Shown here one piece after another: positions 37,001 through 45,097 of a DNA stretch of 64,000 nucleotides; position 1 is the stretch's first letter, and each line of letters begins with the position of its first letter. The position numbers were made by a program, and so were the translations under genes. The DNA comes from Akkermansia muciniphila (GTDB lineage Bacteria; Pseudomonadota; Gammaproteobacteria; Burkholderiales; Burkholderiaceae_C), in the NCBI GenBank assembly GCA_943331105.2, contig CALQKH020000001.1, forward strand, positions 1-64,000, read 5' to 3'. Under the pieces are notes generated by a model. The model was not told the DNA's origin, did no database searches, and saw only the letters and a list, made by a program, of their open reading frames with translations.

Positions 37001-37568
37001 CCGCCGCAAAATTGACGAGTTGATCGACAGCCGCGAGTCCATGGTCTTGGCCGGCATCGTGAGTGATTTGCGCATCATCAATGGTCAACGTGGCAAGGTG
37101 GCCATCTTCAAACTCGATGACAAATCGGGCGTGATGGAGGCCACCGCCGACGAAACCCTGATCAACTCGGCCAAGCATTTGCTCAAAGACGATGAGCTGA
37201 TCATCGTCACGGCCAAGATGCAGGCCGACCGTTTTTCGGGTGGCTTTCGGCTCAAGATCGAGCAGATCATGGACCTGGGCGCCGCCCGCTGCCGCTTTGG
37301 CAAATACCTGCGCGTGGCGGTCAATGGCCGTGCGCCCGACATTGCCCGCATCGTCAGAGAGTTCCCAGCGCAGCGCGAACAAACCGAGCAGGGCGACCTG
37401 GTGCGCGGTTTGCCCGTTCGTTTGGTGCTGGAGCGGCGCCATGAGTCGCTGGGCGCTCGCGCCGAGCTGGCGCTGGGCGAGGCTGCCAAATTTTTCCCGA
37501 CCGATGCAGCTTTGGCCAGTTGGATGGCACAAGCCGACCAAGGCCAGGCGCGGATTGTTTACGACTGA
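34041..37568 (+). CDS. dnaE: DNA polymerase III subunit alpha
   Basis: The replicative polymerase, C-family, 1175 residues. The frame is open from 33852 inside the DUF599 gene, but the ATG at 34041 gives the family N-terminus [20 protein letters not shown] (PHP domain). The catalytic aspartates lie in [20 protein letters not shown] as D403 and D405, close to D401/D403 of the E. coli enzyme. [20 protein letters not shown], the finger region with [20 protein letters not shown], and a C-terminal OB fold ([19 protein letters not shown]) are present. It is convergent with the next gene; a CGGACT/AGTCCG hairpin (37570-37589) lies between the stops. Confidence 0.97.
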   Translation: [1175 protein letters not shown]

Positions 37569-37591
37569 CCGGACTTCTGCGTCAGTCCGCA

Positions 37592-38197
37592 TCAGCGGGC
37601 GCTGTTTTGCGGCATCTGCGGGTTGTTGATGCTGGTCCCAGAGAAGGCGTCGGGCGAAGCATTTTGGTTGCTGTTGGACGCGTTGCTGCTGCTGGCGTTG
37701 CTCAACTGGTTGTTGTTCTGGTTGACGGTGGTGTTGCCTGTGATGGAACCAAAATTGGGACTGCCTGCTATGACGCCTGTGTTGACCATGGGCCTGACCA
37801 CTGGCGCTCGCGGCGTGGGCGTGCTGTAACTGACCGTGGACGCTTGGCCTTCTTTGCCCAGAGACTCATAAAGCTTGCCCATCAATTCGGGGTTGCCGAC
37901 AATCTTGGCCTCAATGGCGCCTTCAAGGATGGAGGATATCTCCAGCGTCATGGCGGTGCCCAACCAGTTGGGGCTGTTGGCCAAGATCGTGGCCAATTGA
38001 ACATCGGTGCAGCTGCCGGCATTGCGCTCCAGCCAATCTTTGGCCAAATTGGCCCGTGCCTCGGGGGCATGGGTGCGCAGCGCGAGCGATTTGAAATGGG
38101 CCACAAAACACGCGCCAGCCGGTTTTTTTTGAGCCCAAGCATTGGACACAGGCAACCATCCAATGGCGCTGATCAAACAAATGGCAAAAATTTTCAT
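37592..38197 (-). CDS. Uncharacterised exported protein with Asn/Ser-rich tail
   Basis: A 201-residue protein, not recognised. The N-terminus MKIFAICLISAIGWLPVSNA followed by WAQ is a clear signal peptide. The body (about 23-110) is helical with two cysteines (GACFVAHF, NAGSCTDVQ) that could form a disulfide. The C-terminal 60 residues are low complexity, rich in Asn, Ser, Gln and Pro (NTTVNQNNNQLSNASSSNAS), and probably disordered. It lies downstream of tolA on the same strand with a 133-bp gap, in the place where tolB or pal would often be, but resembles neither. Confidence 0.72.
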   Translation of the reverse strand: MKIFAICLISAIGWLPVSNAWAQKKPAGACFVAHFKSLALRTHAPEARANLAKDWLERNAGSCTDVQLATILANSPNWLGTAMTLEISSILEGAIEAKIVGNPELMGKLYESLGKEGQASTVSYSTPTPRAPVVRPMVNTGVIAGSPNFGSITGNTTVNQNNNQLSNASSSNASNSNQNASPDAFSGTSINNPQMPQNSAR

Positions 38198-38330
38198 GGG
38201 TTTGGGGTGTGGGTTGCCAAGTTGAATGCGCGAGGGTTGAGCGAACTCACATCACTCTTGATGTGGAATCGGCACAACACAGACAAAGTTGAGTCGCTGG
38301 GCCTTGAACAGGCTTTGATACGGCCCTCGC

Positions 38331-39305
38331 TCAGTCCAGAGGCCTAAAGCCCAGCACGATCACCGGTGGCACCCGGCCATCGGTGTCTTTGGGGAAAATT
38401 TCGGTCTTGTCGATGGCCCGCAAAACGGCCTCATCCCAGGCCTTGTTGCCACTCGATTGGAGTATTCGGCGGCTCTGAATGACCCCGTCTGGCGCAACGC
38501 GGACCTCCACCTCGGCTCTGGGGTTGCCCACGACGTCGCCGGGGTAGGTGATGTTGGGTTTGATGCGGCCCACCAAGCGGCCCGCATAAGTGGCCGATGG
38601 CCCGGACGATTTGAGAGCTGTCCCGGTGGCGTTTTCGCCGCCCGAGGCACCTGCCATGCCTTGCATGCGCTTGAGGTTTTCCTGACGCAAGGCGTCAGCC
38701 CTGGCGGCGTCGGCTTTTTCAGCTTTCTCGGCTTTGTCTCTTTCAGCGGCTTTTTTCTTCTCCCGCTCTTTGTCTTCTTGGGCCTTTTTCTCTTTGGCGA
38801 GTTTTTCCTTCTCAAGCTTGGCCTTCTCGGTCTTGTCCTTTTCTGCTTTTTCTTTTTCAGCTTTGGCTTTGTTTATTTTTTCTTTCTCCAACTTTTCTTT
38901 CTCGGCCTTGAGCTTTTCTGCTTTCAGCTTGTCGGCTTCTTTTTTCTTTTCTTCTTGTTTTTTCTTCTCCAGCGCGATTTGTGCGTCTTTCAGTTCCATC
39001 GCCGGATCAGGGGCTGGTGGTGGCGGTGGTGTGGGTTTGGCAGGAGGCGTTGGTCGGGTTTCAGGCACCGGCACAGGTTCCGGCTCGGGCACGGGTTCTT
39101 GCAATCGGGGGGCGGCTGCCTGCGGCACGGCGGACCACAGCTCGGCTTCGGCTTGCAGGGTTTGCGGTTGGGTTTTCCAGGCCGTGGCCAGGCCCAACGC
39201 CAAAAACAACAAAACGTGCGCCACGCCTGCAATCACCCAAGCGCGGCCCATGCCGGGCTGCTCGGGGGGCGCAAACTCGAGGTGCGGTGTCGCCTTGGCG
39301 TTCAA
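38331..39305 (-). CDS. tolA: TolA, cell envelope integrity protein
   Basis: The inner-membrane-to-periplasm linker of the Tol-Pal system, about 324 residues. One N-terminal membrane helix (WVIAGVAHVLLFLALGLATA) is followed by a Pro-rich stretch (PVPETRPTPPAKPTPPPPPA) and a long Lys/Glu/Ala-rich coiled coil of about 110 residues (KKKEADKLKAEKLKAEKEKL pattern). The C-terminal domain is TonB/TolA-like (GRIKPNITYPGDVVGNPRAE, ILQSSGNKAWDEAVLRAIDK). The start is uncertain: a TTG at 39305 with AAAGGA upstream and just after tolR was chosen, while an ATG at 39356 lies inside tolR. It is last of tolQ-tolR-tolA; tolB and pal do not follow. Confidence 0.88.
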   Translation of the reverse strand: MNAKATPHLEFAPPEQPGMGRAWVIAGVAHVLLFLALGLATAWKTQPQTLQAEAELWSAVPQAAAPRLQEPVPEPEPVPVPETRPTPPAKPTPPPPPAPDPAMELKDAQIALEKKKQEEKKKEADKLKAEKLKAEKEKLEKEKINKAKAEKEKAEKDKTEKAKLEKEKLAKEKKAQEDKEREKKKAAERDKAEKAEKADAARADALRQENLKRMQGMAGASGGENATGTALKSSGPSATYAGRLVGRIKPNITYPGDVVGNPRAEVEVRVAPDGVIQSRRILQSSGNKAWDEAVLRAIDKTEIFPKDTDGRVPPVIVLGFRPLD

Positions 39306-39318
39306 AACGGAGTCCTTT

Positions 39319-39738
39319 TCAAGGCGCCAACTGAACAGACAAGCCGACGCGGGCAATACCCGCCCGCTGCAGACTGTCCATGACCTTGACCACGGTTTCG
39401 TATTTCACCGTGCGGTCGGCGCTGATGACCACGGCTGTGTTGGCATCGTCGCCCACCAGTCGTTTCACGCTGTTGGCCACGCTTTGCAGGGTGGCGCTGT
39501 CGGTTTTGCCATCGCTTACCAGTTCCAGCCGTTCGTCTTTTTGGATGACGATTTGGATGACTTTGTCGGGTTGCTTGGCGGCTTTGCCCACGCTGGGCAG
39601 GTCCACCATGCTGGGCGTGATCATGGGCGCGGTGACCATGAAGATGATGAGGAGCACCAGCATCACGTCGATGAAGGGCACCATGTTGATTTCCGAGATG
39701 GTGCGGCGTCCGCGACCTCGGGAGGATGTGGCGGGCAT
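39319..39738 (-). CDS. tolR: TolR, ExbD/TolR-family proton-channel subunit
   Basis: A 139-residue inner-membrane protein. The conserved start of the membrane helix is NMVPFIDVMLVLLIIFMVTA, with the proton-carrying Asp in IDVMLVLL. The periplasmic part includes KVIQIVIQKDERLELVSDGK and VVKVMDSLQRAGIARVGLS. The open frame extends to 40023 inside tolQ, but the ATG at 39738 follows AAAGAGGCCCACAG and gives the standard TolR length. It lies 14 bp after the tolQ stop. Confidence 0.95.
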   Translation of the reverse strand: MPATSSRGRGRRTISEINMVPFIDVMLVLLIIFMVTAPMITPSMVDLPSVGKAAKQPDKVIQIVIQKDERLELVSDGKTDSATLQSVANSVKRLVGDDANTAVVISADRTVKYETVVKVMDSLQRAGIARVGLSVQLAP

Positions 39739-39752
39739 GCTGTGGGCCTCTT

Positions 39753-40463
39753 TCAGTAGCCAGATGCCGAGCCGCTGCCAGAGGCTGCGTTCGCGCCCAG
39801 GCTGCGCTGCAAAATGTTGGAGAACTCTTCGATGAAGGTTTCCAGCTTGATGGCGATGCGGTCCACATCGTGTGAAAAGCGGTTGTAGGCCAGCACCGCC
39901 GGGATGGCGGCAAACAGGCCAATGGCGGTGGCCACCAGGGCTTCGGCAATGCCCGGGGCGACAGCCGCCAAGGTCACTTGTTGCAAGCTGGCCAAGCCCG
40001 TGAAGGCGTGCATGATGCCCCACACGGTGCCAAACAAACCGACATAAGGCGAGATGGATCCAACCGATGCCAAAAAGGCCAGTTTGGACTCCGCCGCGTC
40101 CATTTCACGCTGGAAACTCGCCCGCATGGCACGGCGGGCGCCGTCGAGCAAAGTGCCGGCGTCGGTGATGCGGCGTTCGCGCAGTTTTTGGTATTCGCGC
40201 ATGCCACTGGCAAAGATGCGTTCCATCGGGCCCGACAGTTTGGCGTTTTGGCTGGCGGCGTTGAACAGCTCGTTCAAGCTGGTACCGGACCAAAATACCC
40301 GCTCAAATTCTTCGTTCAGATTTTTGATGCGCTTGATGGCGGTGATCTTGCGCACGATGGCCGCCCAACTGGCCACCGAGATGCTGAGCAAAATGAGCAC
40401 CACCAGCTGCACGACAAAACTGGCGTGCAAAAGCAGCGAGACGATGGACATGTCTTGGTTCAT
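39753..40463 (-). CDS. tolQ: TolQ, MotA/ExbB-family proton-channel subunit
   Basis: A 236-residue three-helix inner-membrane protein that with TolR uses the proton gradient to energise TolA. The first helix is ASFVVQLVVLILLSISVASW. The second and third lie in SVGSISPYVGLFGTVWGIMH and ALVATAIGLFAAIPAVLAYN, which are diagnostic TolQ/ExbB blocks. The ATG at 40463 overlaps the ybgC stop in ATGA, so translation is coupled. Confidence 0.96.
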   Translation of the reverse strand: MNQDMSIVSLLLHASFVVQLVVLILLSISVASWAAIVRKITAIKRIKNLNEEFERVFWSGTSLNELFNAASQNAKLSGPMERIFASGMREYQKLRERRITDAGTLLDGARRAMRASFQREMDAAESKLAFLASVGSISPYVGLFGTVWGIMHAFTGLASLQQVTLAAVAPGIAEALVATAIGLFAAIPAVLAYNRFSHDVDRIAIKLETFIEEFSNILQRSLGANAASGSGSASGY

Positions 40464-40891
40464 TTCAGGGCTTCCAGAACAGGGGCCGGAATGCGGCCGG
40501 GTTTCAAGGTGGTGCTGTCGACCCAGCCTAAGCGAATGGTGCCTTCGGCCAGTAAGCGGTCGTTTTGCTCAGGCGTGCGCAAGTAGGCGCGCTGGGCAAT
40601 GGTCAGGCTGGCTTTGCCGCTTGTTTGCAATTCGGCTGTAACGACCAGGGTGTCGTCCAGTCGGGCGGGAGAATGGTACTTGACGGTGGTTTCAGACACC
40701 ACAAACATGCCCCCAGACTCGTCACGCAGCACCTGCTGGCCAAAGCCCAGGTCACGCAGCCACTCGGTGCGGGCCCGCTCAAAAAACTTGAGGTAGTTGG
40801 CATAAAAAACGATGCCGCCCGCGTCGGTGTCTTCCCAATAGATGCGGATGGGGTGTTCAAAAACGCTGGGGCTCACGTGGGTGCTGTTCAT
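40460..40891 (-). CDS. ybgC: Tol-Pal system-associated acyl-CoA thioesterase
   Basis: A hot-dog-fold thioesterase, 143 residues, regularly found before tolQ. The motif RIYWEDTDAGGIVFYANYLK contains the catalytic Asp, and FFERARTEWLRDLGF follows. The open frame extends upstream inside the aminotransferase gene, but the ATG at 40891 overlaps that gene's stop (ATGA) and gives the normal YbgC length. Both ends of the gene overlap neighbours by four bases. Confidence 0.94.
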   Translation of the reverse strand: MNSTHVSPSVFEHPIRIYWEDTDAGGIVFYANYLKFFERARTEWLRDLGFGQQVLRDESGGMFVVSETTVKYHSPARLDDTLVVTAELQTSGKASLTIAQRAYLRTPEQNDRLLAEGTIRLGWVDSTTLKPGRIPAPVLEALK

Positions 40892-42075
40892 GGCTGCAAC
40901 CAAGCTTTCAGGCGGGCGATCGCGGTTTGCAATTCGGCCATCGAGTTGGCGGTGGAAAAACGCACAAAGCGGGCGGTTTGGTCGGTGCCAAAGTCGCGCC
41001 CCGGCGTGATGGCCACATGGGCATGTTCCAGCGCGGCAAAGGCGAATTCCCAGCTGTCTTTCAGGCCCAGCTTTTGGCAGGCGGCGCTGCAGTCGGCCCA
41101 CGCGTAAAACGCGCCATCGGGCGCCACGGGCACTGTCAGGCCCAGCGCATTCAAGGCCGGAATGAAGTAATCACGCCGGGCTTTGAATTCGGCGCGGCGG
41201 CGCTCGTATTCGGCCAAGCTGTCGGGCTCAAAGCACGCCAAGGCCGCTTGTTGCGCCACGGTGCTGGCGCAAATGAACAGGTTTTGTGCCAAGCGCTCCA
41301 GCACGGGTGTGATCTGCTCGGGCACCACCAGCCAGCCCAGACGCCAGCCGGTCATGTTGAAGTATTTGCTGAAGCTGTTGATGCTGATGACGTCTTCGCC
41401 CAGGGCCAGGGCGCTTTGGCCGAACTGGTCGTCGTGGCTCAGGCCCAGGTAAATCTCGTCGATCAGGGTGATACCGCCGTGCGAGCGCACCACATCGACA
41501 ATGCGTGCCAGCTCGGCAGGGTCTATGGAGGTGCCGGTGGGGTTGGAGGGGGAGGCCAGCAAAACGCCACGGGTTTGCGGGCCCCAAGAGGCTGCCACTT
41601 TCGCAGCGCTGAGTTGAAAGCGCTCCGCAGCTGTGGTGGGGACCAAAACGGCTTTCCCTTCTGCTGCGCTCACAAAGTGGCGGTTGCAGGGGTAGCTCGG
41701 GTCGGGCATGAGGATTTCATCGCCCCGGTCGATCAATGCCAAACAAGCCAGTTGCAAAGCTGAGGAGGCGCCAGCGGTCACCACGATGCGGTTGGCGGGC
41801 ACCTGCACGCCAAAGCGCTGTGCGTACCATCCGCTGATGGCTTGACGCAATGCGTCCAATCCGAGGGCCGGGGTGTATTGGGTTTGGCCGGACGCAATCA
41901 CGGCTTGTGCCGCAGCCTGCACCATGGGGGGTGCGGTGAAGTCGGGTTCGCCGATGTTCAAAAACACGACAGGTTGGTCGGTGTGGGCGACCTGGCGGGC
42001 TTTTTGCGAAGCGGCTTTGGCCACTTCCATCACCCAAAAGGGCTCGATCCGCTCGGCACGCTCTGAGATGCGCAT
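40888..42075 (-). CDS. PLP-dependent class I/II aminotransferase
   Basis: A fold-type I aminotransferase of the AspC/AlaA group, 395 residues. The PLP lysine lies in INSFSKYFNMTGWRLGW near residue 230. NPTGTSIDP, the aspartate block ITLIDEIYLGLS and the C-terminal FVRFSTANSMAELQTAIARL (Arg binding the substrate carboxylate) are present. It lies between nusB (21 bp upstream) and ybgC (overlapping). Its place in the rib-tol run is probably only transcriptional. Substrate specificity is not readable. Confidence 0.88.
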   Translation of the reverse strand: MRISERAERIEPFWVMEVAKAASQKARQVAHTDQPVVFLNIGEPDFTAPPMVQAAAQAVIASGQTQYTPALGLDALRQAISGWYAQRFGVQVPANRIVVTAGASSALQLACLALIDRGDEILMPDPSYPCNRHFVSAAEGKAVLVPTTAAERFQLSAAKVAASWGPQTRGVLLASPSNPTGTSIDPAELARIVDVVRSHGGITLIDEIYLGLSHDDQFGQSALALGEDVISINSFSKYFNMTGWRLGWLVVPEQITPVLERLAQNLFICASTVAQQAALACFEPDSLAEYERRRAEFKARRDYFIPALNALGLTVPVAPDGAFYAWADCSAACQKLGLKDSWEFAFAALEHAHVAITPGRDFGTDQTARFVRFSTANSMAELQTAIARLKAWLQP

Positions 42076-42096
42076 GACTGTGTTTGTGTGGCTGTT

Positions 42097-42618
42097 TTAT
42101 TTGATGCGGCCAGACTGGCGGTCGGCTTGCACTTCGGCACTGCGCAGCTCAGGGGCCAAGCCGTTCAGAACCGCATTGACGTACTTGTGGCCATCGGTGC
42201 CGCCAAAGTCTTTGGCCAGCTCGATGCATTCGTTCAGTACCACGCGCCAAGGCACATCCAGGCAATGCTTCATCTCGTAAACGCCGATCCACATGATCGC
42301 CCGTTCAATCGGGGAGATCTCGGCAAAGCTGCGGTCGAGTTTGGGGGCGATCAGAGCGTCCAGGACAGCTGCATGGTCAGTACAGCCGTAAAGCAGCGCG
42401 TCGTAATGGGCCGAGTCGGCTTTGTTGAAACCGGACAAATCGCGTGTGAACACATCGATGTCGGCTGCTTCGTTGCGGCCCACGATGTGCTGGTACAAGG
42501 CTTGCAGCGCAAACTCACGCGAGCGGCTGCGGGCCGATTTGGCGGACGATTTGCGCGTGCCAGGGGCAGGCTTTTGGCCAGCGTCTGCTTCGCCGATGAT
42601 GTTTTGCGGATCGGTCAT
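42097..42618 (-). CDS. nusB: Transcription antitermination protein NusB
   Basis: A 173-residue all-helical protein that with NusE binds boxA RNA in rRNA antitermination. After a basic, low-complexity N-terminal extension (residues 1-27), the NusB fold begins at [20 protein letters not shown]. The C-terminal signature is [20 protein letters not shown] and [20 protein letters not shown]. The ATG shares one base with the ribH stop (TGATG). ribH-nusB order is widely conserved. Confidence 0.96.
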   Translation of the reverse strand: MTDPQNIIGEADAGQKPAPGTRKSSAKSARSRSREFALQALYQHIVGRNEAADIDVFTRDLSGFNKADSAHYDALLYGCTDHAAVLDALIAPKLDRSFAEISPIERAIMWIGVYEMKHCLDVPWRVVLNECIELAKDFGGTDGHKYVNAVLNGLAPELRSAEVQADRQSGRIK

Positions 42619-43124
42619 CAGGCTTTGTCTTCTTCGTCAAGGTCGTCGGCCAACTCGGCCATGTCGGCGGCCAGGTCGTCCATGATGCAGGCCATCTCGA
42701 CCGCCACGCGGGCCGCGTCGCGGCCTTTTTCGGTCTGGCGGGCCATGGCTTGGTCGAGGTTTTCGGTGGTCAAGATCGCGTTGGCGATTGGCAAGTTGTA
42801 GTCGAGCGACACGCGGCTCACGCCAGCGCCAGATTCGTTGGCCACCAACTCAAAGTGGTAAGTCTCGCCTCGGATGATGCAGCCCAGAGCGATGAGGGCG
42901 TCGTATTCGGCACGTTCGGCCATGGCCTGCAGCGCAACGGGCACTTCCAGAGCGCCGGGCACCATGACGTGGTCGATGCTGGTCACGCCCAAAGCTTCGA
43001 GTTCTTGGATGCAGGCTTTGGCCAAGGCGTTGGTGATGTCTTCGTTGAAGCGGGCTTGCACGATGCCGATGTGCAGAAATTGACCATCGAGTTCTTCGGT
43101 CTGGCCTTTGTTGGCGTCTTGCAT
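42618..43124 (-). CDS. ribH: 6,7-dimethyl-8-ribityllumazine synthase
   Basis: Condenses 5-amino-6-ribitylaminouracil with 3,4-dihydroxybutanone phosphate; 168 residues. Family blocks are [40 protein letters not shown] and [20 protein letters not shown]. The ATG at 43124 follows the ribBA stop by two bases; the upstream open frame lies inside ribBA. The C-terminal tail is Ala/Asp-rich and somewhat longer than in E. coli ([19 protein letters not shown]). Confidence 0.96.
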   Translation of the reverse strand: MQDANKGQTEELDGQFLHIGIVQARFNEDITNALAKACIQELEALGVTSIDHVMVPGALEVPVALQAMAERAEYDALIALGCIIRGETYHFELVANESGAGVSRVSLDYNLPIANAILTTENLDQAMARQTEKGRDAARVAVEMACIMDDLAADMAELADDLDEEDKA

Positions 43125-43126
43125 GT

Positions 43127-44254
43127 TTATTCCTTGGGGATGTAGCCAGTGATTTCGAGACCGTAGCCGGTCATGCTGGGCATGCGGCGCGGATTGCCCA
43201 TGAGGCGCATTTTGTGAACGCCGCATTCGCGAAGGATTTGCGCGCCGACGCCATAAGTGCGCAAATCCATCTTGCCGCGTTCGGGCGCTTGGGCCGAGCG
43301 GGCACGGCCTTCAAATTGGGCCAGCAATTGCTCGGCCGATTCGCCGCAGTTGAGCAAGACAGCCACACCGCAGCCTTGGGCATGGATGTAGCTCAGGCTG
43401 GCGTCCAATCCCCACGAGTGCATGGCGCGGTTGACTTCGAGGGCATCCAGAACCGACAGGGGTTCGTGCACACGCACGGCCACTTCAGATTCAGGTGACC
43501 ACGCACCTTTGACCAAAGCCAAGTGCACAGCTTGGTTGGTTTGGTCACGGAAAGCGTGCGCAGTGAACTCGCCATGAGCGGTCTGCAAGGGGCGACTGCC
43601 AATGCGTTCAACCAGGGACTCGTTGCGGCTGCGGTGCTCGATCAAGTCGGCAATCGTGCCGATCTTGAGGCCGTGCTCGGCCGCAAAAATTTGCAAATCG
43701 GGCAGGCGGGCCATGGTGCCGTCGTCATTCATGATTTCACAAATCACGGATGACGGCGAGCAACCGGCCATGGCGGCCAAATCGCAACCAGCTTCGGTGT
43801 GCCCAGCGCGCATCAGCACGCCGCCGTCAACCGCTTGCAGCGGAAAAATGTGACCAGGCTGTACCAAGTCGGTCGGCTGGCTGGCCTTGGCCACGGCCAC
43901 TTGCACCGTACGGGCGCGATCCGCGGCAGAGATGCCTGTGGTGACGCCTTCGGCAGCTTCAATCGACACGGTGAAGGCCGTGCTGTAGAACGTGCCATTT
44001 CGGGCAGCCATGGGCGGGAGTTTCAAAAACTCGCAACGCTCGCGTGTCAGGGTCAGGCAAATCAAGCCCCGTCCAAAGCGGGCCATGAAGTTGATGGCTT
44101 CAGGTGTGACGTGGTCAGACGCCAGCACCAAGTCGCCTTCGTTTTCGCGGTCCTCTTCGTCCACCAGGATCACGATGCGACCGGCCTTCATCTCGGCCAC
44201 GATCTCTTCAACAGGCGATATGGCCACGGGTGTCGGTTGCGCGGGGGCGTTCAT
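43127..44254 (-). CDS. ribB: 3,4-dihydroxy-2-butanone-4-phosphate synthase with degenerate GTP cyclohydrolase II domain (RibBX type)
   Basis: A 375-residue protein with a complete N-terminal RibB domain: [20 protein letters not shown] and the His/Glu residues of [17 protein letters not shown]. The C-terminal half follows the RibA fold, but the zinc-binding cysteines are missing: where GTP cyclohydrolase II has a C-x10-C-x-C pattern, residues 261-275 here read [15 protein letters not shown]. The arginine and GTP-contact blocks are also altered. The protein therefore probably makes only dihydroxybutanone phosphate, and a separate ribA is needed elsewhere. It lies 13 bp after ribE and 2 bp before ribH. 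Confidence 0.92.
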   Translation of the reverse strand: MNAPAQPTPVAISPVEEIVAEMKAGRIVILVDEEDRENEGDLVLASDHVTPEAINFMARFGRGLICLTLTRERCEFLKLPPMAARNGTFYSTAFTVSIEAAEGVTTGISAADRARTVQVAVAKASQPTDLVQPGHIFPLQAVDGGVLMRAGHTEAGCDLAAMAGCSPSSVICEIMNDDGTMARLPDLQIFAAEHGLKIGTIADLIEHRSRNESLVERIGSRPLQTAHGEFTAHAFRDQTNQAVHLALVKGAWSPESEVAVRVHEPLSVLDALEVNRAMHSWGLDASLSYIHAQGCGVAVLLNCGESAEQLLAQFEGRARSAQAPERGKMDLRTYGVGAQILRECGVHKMRLMGNPRRMPSMTGYGLEITGYIPKE

Positions 44255-44267
44255 GGCAGGTCCTAAA

Positions 44268-44903
44268 TTAAGAAGCTTGGGGCAACAGGCCAGCGCTGAG
44301 CATGCGCTCCACGTAGCGGGCGACGGTGTCGATCTCGAGGTTGACGCGGTTGCCAGCTTTGAGACTGCCCAGCGCGGTGTTGTTCACGGTGTGAGGAATC
44401 AGGTTGATGCTGATCTCGCAGCCATCGGCCAAATCTGCCACGCGGTTGACGGTGAGGCTGACCCCATTGACGGTGATGGAGCCTTTGTAAGCCAAGTATT
44501 TGGCCAAGGAGTGCGGGGCCAAGACCCGGAGCTCCCAGCTTTCGCCGATTTGCTCGAAATGGCTGATGTGCCCCACGCCATCCACATGACCAGACACGAT
44601 GTGACCGCCCAATCGGTCGTTGGCGCGGAGCGCTTTTTCGAGGTTGACGCTGCCTTGTTGGTCCAAGCCGCTGGTCTTATCCAGCGATTCGGCCGAGATG
44701 TCGATGGTGAATTGACGGCTCTCGGGGCTGAAGGTGGTGACGGTCATGCAAGCGCCGTTCAGGGCGATGCTGTCGCCCAAGCCTACATCGTCAAGGTACC
44801 CGGCGGGGGCCTCGATGGTGAGGCGCTTGCCGTGGTGTAAAGAGCGACCCAGGTCGTGGGCGGCGACGATTCGCCCCACGCCGGTGATGATTCCGGTGAA
44901 CAT
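44268..44903 (-). CDS. ribE: Riboflavin synthase, alpha chain
   Basis: Dismutates two lumazine molecules to riboflavin; 211 residues with two repeated lumazine-binding domains. The N-terminus [17 protein letters not shown] is diagnostic. [16 protein letters not shown] and, in the second repeat, [17 protein letters not shown] are the paired active-site blocks; [14 protein letters not shown] is also present. It is the first gene of the rib-nusB-tol run. The 194 bases upstream show no FMN riboswitch consensus, only a CCTGAGC/GCTCAGG hairpin (44990-45008). Confidence 0.96.
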   Translation of the reverse strand: MFTGIITGVGRIVAAHDLGRSLHHGKRLTIEAPAGYLDDVGLGDSIALNGACMTVTTFSPESRQFTIDISAESLDKTSGLDQQGSVNLEKALRANDRLGGHIVSGHVDGVGHISHFEQIGESWELRVLAPHSLAKYLAYKGSITVNGVSLTVNRVADLADGCEISINLIPHTVNNTALGSLKAGNRVNLEIDTVARYVERMLSAGLLPQAS

Positions 44904-45097
44904 AGCTGTCTATTTTCGCAGGTAAAGAGGGTGAATCGGTCGGCAACGCAACAAAAATGCAGCCCATAGAGTGCTTCAGGCCTTGATGTCCTGAGCCTTT
45001 CGCTCAGGGTTTACCAAGGCGACAAGGCGGAATCTGTGTGCCTAAAATGGTGCATTGCAGCAGATTTTCATTTGCCGCATGTCATCAGGAGTTTTCA

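Noticed and set aside
44904..45097. FMN riboswitch upstream of ribE
   Set aside because: The conserved RFN segments are not found; only a short CCTGAGC/GCTCAGG hairpin is present.
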